This document shows, piece by piece, positions 57,330 to 64,000 of a stretch of 64,000 bases of DNA. This stretch comes from Pisolithus tinctorius. Taxonomy: Eukaryota; Basidiomycota; Agaricomycetes; Boletales; Pisolithaceae. Under the pieces are notes generated by a model. That model saw nothing but the letters and a program-made list of their open reading frames with translations, made no database searches and was not told where the DNA came from. A program made the translations under genes and the position numbers. Each line of letters starts with the position of its first letter. Position 1 is the first letter of the stretch. The DNA lies in NCBI GenBank assembly GCA_024663395.1, contig JANFAH010000007.1:434001-498000 (forward strand), read 5' to 3'.

Positions 57330-60300
57330 TCTCGGAGGTTAAGCTCAACGCGTCTGCTCTTTGTAACCCAAATAGTCTTATGCCTACCATTTCTCTAGCA
57401 TCCTACGATGAGCCAGCGTTCCTGGTACTCGTTGACTCTGGCTCTATGCACTGTTTTATAGATATAAAGTTTGCAAATAAAATCTCTGTTCCCCTTTACT
57501 CCGTCCTGCCGGTCCAGCTTTGGCTGTTTGACGGCACGTCCAACTCGGTCATCACCCAGGCAGCAGACCTCGTCTTCATTTTTCCCTCCGGCGATGCAAC
57601 CCTGGTCACCCTCTATGCAACCCCGCTGGACTCCGAGTGCAAGGCAGTCTTAGGATACAACTGGCTCACCCAACACAATCCGTCAATTGACTGGGTCTCG
57701 AGCAGTATTAGATTCCAGATGCCTGTACAACGAGTGCCAGACCCCCCGATGTCACCCCCTGACCCCGAGCCTTCGGCTCCCGGACCAACCACCCTCGGCT
57801 CTAGCGAGCATCTGACCCCACAATTAGAGAAACCGGTTGCACCGGGCTTGACTTGCCCACCTATTGCCTTCATCAATGCCACGGCCTATGTCCGGGCATG
57901 TAAACTTGAAGGGTCCTCTCAGTTCAGCTTCCAGCTTCATCCCTCGGCCCTCACCTCTCTTCGGTCTTCAAAAGTAGAAGATGCACCAAACCTCTCTGGC
58001 GTTCCACCGGAGTACCATGAGTACACCAACGTGTTCAGTAAATCCAAAGCCACTACCCTAGCACCCCACCGAGAACACGATCTTAAGATCGAGCTGGAAG
58101 GAGACTCATCACCACCCCTCAGCCCTATCTACTCCCTGTCACCGGTAGAGCTTGAAGCTCTCCGGGCCTTCTTAGACAAGCATCTGGCTACCGGGTTCAT
58201 CTGACCGACCTCTTCCCCCCATGGAGCGCCAGTCCTCTTTGTCAAAAAGAAGGACGGCTCCCTTCGGCTTTGTGTCGACTTCCGGGGCTTGAACAAGATC
58301 ACCAAAAAGGACTGATACCCACTTCCCCTCATCACCGACCTCCTAGACTCGCCATCCTGGGCCAAGGTTTACACCAAAATCGACCTCAGGCATGCGTATC
58401 ACCTAGTCCGGATCGCCGATGGTGATGAATGGAAAACCGCATTCCGCACTTGGTATGGGTCCTTTGAATGGCTTGTCATGCCTTTCGGTCTGTCCAATGC
58501 CCCAGTGGCGTTCCAACGCTTCATCAACACAGTGTTCGCTGACCTTCTAGACGTGTGCGTCGTGGTCTACCTGGATGACATACTCATCTACTCCAATGAC
58601 GAGAACTCGCACCGGCAGCATGTTAAAGAGGTCCTGCGCCAACTCCGGAAACATGGCCTGTATGCCAAACCGGAAAAATGTGAGTTCCATTCCAAATCAG
58701 TAGAATACCTAGGCTACTGTCTTTCGCTGACCAGCCTCACCATGTCCGGTGAAAAGATCAAAGCTGTCTGTGACTGGCCCGAGCCCCGGAAGGTCAAGGA
58801 CATCCAATCCTTCCTAGGCTTCACCAACTTCTACCGACACTTCATCTACAACTACTCAGACATTGTCGTCCCCTTGACCCACCTCACACGAAAAAACATA
58901 CCCTGGAACTTCTCCGAGGAGTGCCGATCAGCCTTCAATAAGCTCAAAGAAGCTTTCACCACTGCTCCTGTCCTTACTCACTTCGTTCCCGGTGCTCAAC
59001 TCACAGTGGAAACCAATGCCTCGGACTATGCCATCGCCGGCATACTGTCCACTACCGGTGAAGACAACCAACTTCGCCCGGTCGCCTTTTACTCCCAAAC
59101 ACTGTCTGCGCTGGAACTCAACTATGACACCCACGATAAGGAGTTGCTTGCTATCTTTGAGGCCTTCCGGGCCTGGAGACACTACTTGGAGGGTTCTCCT
59201 CTACCCATTGATGTGGTCACTGACCACAAAAACCTCAAATACTTCTCAACCTCTAAGGTACTCACACGCCGGCAAGCCCAGTGGTCCGAGTACCTGTCAC
59301 AGTTCAACCTTGTCATCCATTTCTGCCTGGGTAAGCTCGGTGCTAAGCCTGATGCTCTCACTAGACGATGGGATGTCTACCCCAAAGAGGGGGATAGGGG
59401 CTATGCCCAGGCAAACCCCCACAACCTCCGACCGGTGTTCACGCAAGAACAGTTGGTCTCAGCTCTCCGCACCACATGCTTGGAGTACCCCGTACTACGT
59501 GCCAGCCTTCTAATGGACGTAGAACAACTCCACAACGAAATACTCACTGCACTATCCTCAGACCCGCTATCCCAACACTGACTCACAGACACCTCCGATC
59601 CCCGGTGGTCGGTCGATAGCACTGGTCTGCTGTGCCTCGATAACTGGATCTATGTACCAGATGCCAATGACCTTTGGCTCAAGGTCCTTCGGTACAAGCA
59701 TGATCACCCACTGTCAGGGCACTTTGGCCAGAATCAAACATTGGAACTGATCTGGCGAGAGTACACCTGGCCTGGCGTCTGCACCTTCGTCAAAGAGTAT
59801 GTAAGGTCCTGCACTACGTGCGCGAGAGCCAAAACACCCAGACACCGACCATATGGCACCCTGAAACAACTGCCGATACCGGAACAGCCATGGAATTCCA
59901 TTTCTATGGATTTCATTGAGCACCTACCGGTGTCCAATGGTCACACCACTATCCTGGTGGTCGTGGACTGACTATCCAAGCAGGCTGTGTTCATACCCAC
60001 CCATGACACTATTACCTCCCCCGAGCTTGCTAAGCTCTTTCTACTCCATGTCTTCTCAAAACACGGTGTCCCGGCACATGTAACCTCTGACCGAGGCTCT
60101 AAATTCATCTCACACTTCTTCCGGTCCTTGGGTAAAGCGCTGGATATGCGCCTACATTTCACTTCTGGATACCACCCAGAAGGAGATGGCCAGACTGAAC
60201 GAACAAACCAGACCTTGGAACAGTACCTCTGGGTGTATTGCAACTACCAACAGGACAACTGGGCCGAGTTACTTCTGTTGGCCGAGTTTGCCTACAACAA

Positions 60301-60982
60301 TGCCCTGAGTGCTACCACCAGTGTCTCCCCTTTCTTCGCCAACAAGGGCTACCACCCTAACCTCTCAGTCTTCCCTGAAAGGGACTTATCCTCGGTACAG
60401 GCTAGGGACTATGCCGTGGACCTAGACGAACTACACCAGTTCCTACGAGAAGAGATGGCACTAGCCCAAGCCAGATACCAAGGTCCGGCAGATGTGAAAA
60501 GGCTACCAGCACCCGAGATCAACCTCAGCGACCAGGTCTACATCAAAGCCAAGTACTTCCGGACCACAAGACCATCACAGAAACTCGCAGACAAGAACCT
60601 AGGCCCTTACCCGGTAATAGCCCAACCCGGCACCCACTCATTCACCCTTCACCTCCTGGACTCCATGCGTGCGGTACACCCGGTGTTCCACGTATCACAG
60701 TTAGAACCGGCACACCCCAACACCATTCCGAACCGAACTCAGCCACCACCACCTCTGGTCGAGGTCGATGGTGAACCAGAGTACAAGATCGCTGAGATCC
60801 TTGACTCAAAGGTAGACAGACGACGGAGGTGTAAGCTACAGTACCTGGTATGCTGGGCTGGCTACGAGGGCACTGACGAAGAAACATCCTGGCTACCGGC
60901 CACCGAGCTGGGTAATGCCAAAGATCTGCTCGCTGCATTTCATGCCGCCTACCCCGGTAAACCTGGTCCAGTCACTAGTTAA
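57270..60982 (+). pseudogene. pol: Pol of chromovirus 3 (PR-RT-RH-IN-chromodomain) with four TGA stops
   Basis: One frame, -1 to gag, runs from the frameshift site to a TAA at 60980. Protease has LVDSGSMHCF; reverse transcriptase has YLDDILIYSND near 58570 and FLGFTNFYRHF; RNase H has ETNASDYAIAG (first acidic residue Glu) and VTDHKNLKYF; integrase has HPLSGHFG and CTTCARAK for zinc, VVVD, SDRGSKF and YHPEGDGQTERTN for the catalytic triad; a chromodomain (YKIAEILDSK...YLVCWAGYEG) closes the protein near 60780-60950. In-frame stops lie at 58202, 58313, 59579 and 59969. Each is TGA where relatives carry arginine CGA. There is no indel. The element cannot make a complete Pol now without help. 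Confidence 0.94.
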
Positions 60983-61101
60983 AACATGCCTTTCTCTTCT
61001 TTCTCCCCTGTTTCCTTACTCTTGTTTTTCCTTACTATACCAAGGATGGTTCATTCCACTAGTACTATGTACATACATCGGCGTTTGGCCCTAACTGGTT
61101 T

Positions 61102-62175
61102 TCACTTGGAGTCCCCCTCAAACACCTCCCCATCGCTCGCCCACAGCTCCTTTTCCTCCCTGCTCCCCGAGTCAGACCACTGACCCTTCATGTGCATGTC
61201 CTCGGGTCGGCGCATGATCCCCTCGTCCAACTCCACCCCCGCTCTTTCACGATCCGACTGGAGGCTCTTGAGCTCCAGATCTGCCACGTCTGAGTGCAGC
61301 TCTTTGCTGGACTCGGACAATGGGGTGGACAGGCGAAGAGCAAACTCGAACTCACCCAGTAAATCACCCAGCTGACTGTTGAATCAGCGCTGGGTCTCCC
61401 TCCCGGCTTGCATCTCGGCGGTCTGACGGTCCATGGCAGCTGCGATCAGCTCGAAACCCTTGGTCACCGCCACAACCAAAGGGTCGGAGGAGATGATAGT
61501 GGGCGCTACCACTCCCGAGGGGCCGGCTTCCGACTCACCGGGCACCCCAGACCCGGTTCGAACGACTTTCCTCTTCTCCCCGGCCCTCAGTGATGTCACG
61601 TCCTCCGGCGCTCGCTTCTTCCCAGACTTCACCCCAGTCTCCTCAACCTCAGGCTCCACCCCCTCAGGCAGCTCGCACCTGACCTTCATCTCGGTGCACC
61701 AGTCGCACGTCCTCTTCTTGTGCTTACTCTGTTGTGCACGACTGAAGGTGCACTGCACCTGCCCCTTTTCACATTGTTTACACGACCTGGCGCCCACAGC
61801 ACCGGTACTCTTGTCCCATGCCTTATCCTTCGGCTCCCCAGGTTTCTGCTGCGCCCGGGCCTCCTGTTCCTGGCACTCGGTCTCCAACTGCTCCTGCTCT
61901 TTCCTCTCAGCCTCTAACTGCTCCCTTTCACGCTGTTCGGCTTCCATCCGCTCCCTCTCACACTGCTCAGCCTCTAGTCGCTCCCTCTCGAGCCTCTCTA
62001 CCTCCAGCTGGGCGGCCTCTACCCTTGCGGCCTTGCGCCGCTTGCACTTGGCCATCTTAGCCCGAATGTCAGCTTCTTCATCGTCGCTGGTAATCTGGAG
62101 CTCGGGTGTGGTGGCTTTTTGGAGACTGGATGGGTCATTGGATTCATGCAGAGAGACTTGATGAGTAGAAGACAT
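61102..62175 (-). pseudogene. Antisense ORF in chromovirus 3: coiled-coil, Zn2Cys6-like protein
   Basis: Between the end of pol and the 3' LTR the opposite strand holds a frame of 358 codons from ATG at 62175 to TGA at 61102, broken by only one internal TGA (61384-61386) that again fits CGA. The first 55 residues are acidic. Residues about 50-105 are a Glu/Arg-rich helix built from four 10-residue units. Two Cys groups follow, CKQCEKGQVQC and CDWCTEMKVRC, each C-x2-C-x6-C, 14 residues apart, resembling a fungal Zn2Cys6 DNA-binding cluster with a long linker. A basic patch (KSGKKRAPED) and an acidic C-terminus complete it. It is not a part of known Gag-Pol. It may be a captured or element-specific nuclear protein; function unknown. 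Confidence 0.7.
61881..62000 (-). repeat. Four 30-bp units coding the Glu/Arg helix of the antisense ORF
   Basis: Four consecutive imperfect 30-bp units correspond to four 10-residue units of the type LERERLEAEQ. The pattern suggests growth by tandem duplication of a single alpha-helix segment. Confidence 0.75.
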
Positions 62176-62302
62176 GATGGAGGGTCAGGGGAAAGCAGTC
62201 TTCGCTAAGACGCACCTTTTTAACCCTGGGGAACATGTGTTCTACCAACGCAGCGACTGCCGACCTCGTGTACCTTAGGGCAGGTCTCGAGGGCTCGACC
62301 CT

Positions 62303-62312
62303 AAGGAGGGGA
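62303..62312 (+). promoter_or_regulatory. Polypurine tract of chromovirus 3
   Basis: AAGGAGGGGA four bases before the 3' LTR. Confidence 0.8.
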
Positions 62313-62315
62313 TAC

Positions 62316-62802
62316 TGTCATATACCAAGAAACCCTTGGTTCGGTCTTAGGTTCTGAACACCGGGTCAATACCGAATGCCGAGGCAAGGTCTGTTTTCTT
62401 ACTGTACTTTTCTAGTTAGTCTTTGTACTGCCCTCACTTGTGCCGAGGCAGTGTCTGTCTTCAGCTCTCCGATCCCTGCCTTCTCGTTTAACCTTTAGTT
62501 AGTTCCTTACACAGCTATTTAGTTCCTCACTGGTAACACCAGCCTTCGGGTTGCCGGTCTTCGGTATATATACTCTACGTATGTTGTACTTAGTCCCTCA
62601 GTCTGAATATCAACTTAGTTCACCCCAAGCCTCCAAGCTTAAGCCCGAGTTGACTCTCGGCTTTCGCTCCTGATCCCCCTTGGCTTTCTCTGACTTCAAC
62701 CTGGCTTGCACAAGGGTCTAGCGCACGAGCTAAGACCAAGGGTTGTTGCCCCCGGTGCTCGGCCTTTGGCCTTCGACCCCCGTCCCAGTCACAGACTTAA
62801 CA
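62316..62802 (+). repeat. 3' LTR of chromovirus 3
   Basis: 487 bp, same length as the 5' copy and differing at only a few positions, mainly C/T and G/A. Confidence 0.95.
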
Positions 62803-62807
62803 ATCAA

Positions 62808-63250
62808 CACTCTTTTATCCCATACTTGGTCTCACCAATCTGACTCTGGCTCTTCAATGGAATGTCCACTTTTACTATAACCCAAGCAGTAGATGTCAAT
62901 ATCTGCTTTGCATCTGGTGATGTCACACCAGTAACCCTGTATCTAGCCCTGTTGGATTCTGAGTGTAAGATAGTCCTCAGACATGACTGGCTCACCTGAT
63001 ACAATCCATTGATTGATTGGGTACTGGGCAGTCTAACATTCCAGTGTCACACACCAAAGGTGTTGTGGACATGGTTACAGCTGACTCTGCCTAGCTTGTC
63101 AATGAGTTGCACACAATGCCCATGCATGCAGATGAAGACTAAAGGCCTCATGTGTAGAAAGACTGCCAGACATGAGCAGTCATCCTTCACACAAGAATGA
63201 GTTGTCAGTGCTAAAGAGAAAAGAGGAAGCAAGTTAAGCATGCATTAAAG
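62808..63250 (+). pseudogene. pol: Protease-region remnant of chromovirus 2
   Basis: The sequence resumes where chromovirus 2 was broken and matches the protease region of chromovirus 3 in order: a stretch like the TQAADLVFIFPSGDA block, an ALLDSECK-like block, then LTQHNPSIDWV-like codons with a TGA. C-to-T and G-to-A changes are dense. Confidence 0.7.
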
Positions 63251-64000
63251 GTTTTTAGCACCTGTGTATGGCATTCCAGTTTTCATCATATCTCCACCAT
63301 TTCCAAAGATATCAACTCCATTCTCACACTCACTTAAAGTGCTCAGCCCCACGATTCTTCCTTCCAAATTTGGAGAGGATCCTTGCACCCTATGCATTTC
63401 TACAGCACTCCATCCATCAGACACTCATTTCACTAAGTCCATCAATCATGGCCACCTCTTTGTTGATCATCTCACTTGTCTCATTTGCCAGAGACAGTGG
63501 CTATGTATATCTGCCAGGCATTCCCACCAGCTTCCGTCCTGAAGCCCCCTGGTTCATCCCATCATTGTCAGCCCTGTCTCATCCCATGCAGCTTGGTCAG
63601 CATGTTCTCCTTGTCAGTATGACTTCCAGAAGGATGTTTTTTGGTTGCCTCAGGTCTGTCACTTGGTTAGAAAGGTCTTATGTGGTTGTTTCAGTCTCCC
63701 TGGTGGATGAAGCATATGGATCATTCCTCCCTGCTCCCTGCACCATCTTTATTCCAGTCTCATCCATCATTCTTCCTGCATTGCAACAGCTGCAGCATAA
63801 TCTACTGTTCTCCAGCCTCCCTGATTGCATTCATGATGAGTATGACATGCATCTTGCCTTCTTACTGCAAGGTCCAGCAGAAGACATCCCCCCTTCTCCT
63901 CCTCCTCCATCAAAGCCCTGTCCATGAAGCTTTTGTTAACTTCACTGAGAGGATGAAAGGGTGGGAGACATGATCACCTATGCTCCTGTTGCCCCACAGA
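63251..64000. other. Unrecognised, strongly CpG-depleted sequence
   Basis: Only two CpG in about 750 bp. Open frames exist (63268-63927, plus strand) but without motifs I can name. Probably old transposon sequence, perhaps pol of chromovirus 2 or a further insertion. Confidence 0.4.

Larger units (their letters stand above)
55375..62802 (+). mobile_element. Chromovirus 3: full-length Ty3/gypsy element
   Basis: LTRs of 487 bp at both ends (family C), target duplication ATCAA (55370-55374, 62803-62807). Order: LTR, self-priming site, gag, frameshift signal, protease, reverse transcriptase, RNase H, integrase, chromodomain, an antisense reading frame, polypurine tract, LTR. It is the youngest large element here: LTRs differ at few sites and CpG is still abundant. 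It interrupts chromovirus 2. Confidence 0.96.
51811..64000 (+). mobile_element. Chromovirus 2, degraded, split by other elements, continues past the window
   Basis: Family B 5' LTR (51811-52846, itself interrupted), primer site, gag (52885-55182), protease start, then chromovirus 3 at 55375-62802, then the rest of the protease region from 62808. It entered a family A LTR. Its coding parts are related to chromovirus 3 but strongly CpG-depleted. The 3' LTR is not in the window, and I do not recognise the sequence after about 63250. Confidence 0.8.

Noticed and set aside
61433..62161. Plus-strand frame of 242 residues opposite the antisense ORF
   Set aside because: Extremely Ser/Cys/Leu-rich with no domain; it is the complement of the Glu/Arg repeat frame, which has a clear structure on the minus strand.
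63268..63927. 219-residue plus-strand frame at the right edge
   Set aside because: Composition follows the CpG-depleted background and no conserved motif is visible; kept only as unrecognised sequence.

Overview
The window is nuclear DNA of a filamentous basidiomycete (Agaricomycetes). The evidence is small introns (mostly 48-66 nt, with GTNNGT donors and CTRAY-like branch points), Sel1/HRD3, SPT7 and CDH1 genes of fungal type, and chromodomain Ty3/gypsy elements. The terminal sequences of the long LTRs remind me of Rhizoctonia/Ceratobasidium repeats. That is memory, not a search, so the genus is inference.

Bases 1-39549 are mostly gene space. They hold the 3' end of a carbamoyl-phosphate synthase large subunit (1-267) and a 3'-decayed fructosyl-amino-acid-oxidase-like flavoprotein (1729-3809). 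Next come a seven-exon phenylalanine ammonia-lyase with an odd Ser/Thr/Pro-rich insert (4158-7102), a gene-poor stretch (7.1-14.1 kb), the PIN-domain rRNA-processing factor FCF1 (14127-14989) and a small chorismate-lyase-like protein (15513-16129). An N-acetylglucosamine kinase (16653-17738) is divergent from a nine-exon 4-coumarate-CoA-ligase-like enzyme with a PTS1-like C-terminus (18165-20457). A D-2-hydroxyacid dehydrogenase (20635-21917) sits next to its decaying tandem copy (22260-23583). Then follow a C2H2-like zinc-finger gene, a SAP/F-box-like/WW-step repeat protein, a SWIB-domain protein, the ERAD factor HRD3/SEL1L, and the APC/C activator CDH1, divergent by 147 bp from SAGA subunit SPT7.

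Bases 39550-64000 are a nest of transposons. A strongly CpG-depleted Helitron-like relic is split by full-length chromovirus 1 (42411-50693, TSD CAAAG), which itself carries two solo LTRs. A solo-type LTR-A copy was hit by chromovirus 2 (from 51811, running off the right edge). Chromovirus 2 was hit by a solo LTR-B, a solo LTR-A and full-length chromovirus 3 (55375-62802, TSD ATCAA). Nearly all insertions keep 5-bp target duplications, so the order of events can be read.

The three chromoviruses share a self-priming layout: the predicted transcript start is complementary over 10-11 nt to the primer site just after the 5' LTR. Elements 2 and 3 also share a gag/pol -1 frameshift signal, an A-AAA-AAA heptamer plus H-type pseudoknot supported by covarying base pairs. 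Element 3 carries an antisense reading frame for a coiled-coil, Zn2Cys6-like protein between pol and the 3' LTR. Almost every premature stop in the pol genes is TGA at a site where CGA is expected, which points to C-to-T change at CpG, and CpG loss grows with nesting age.
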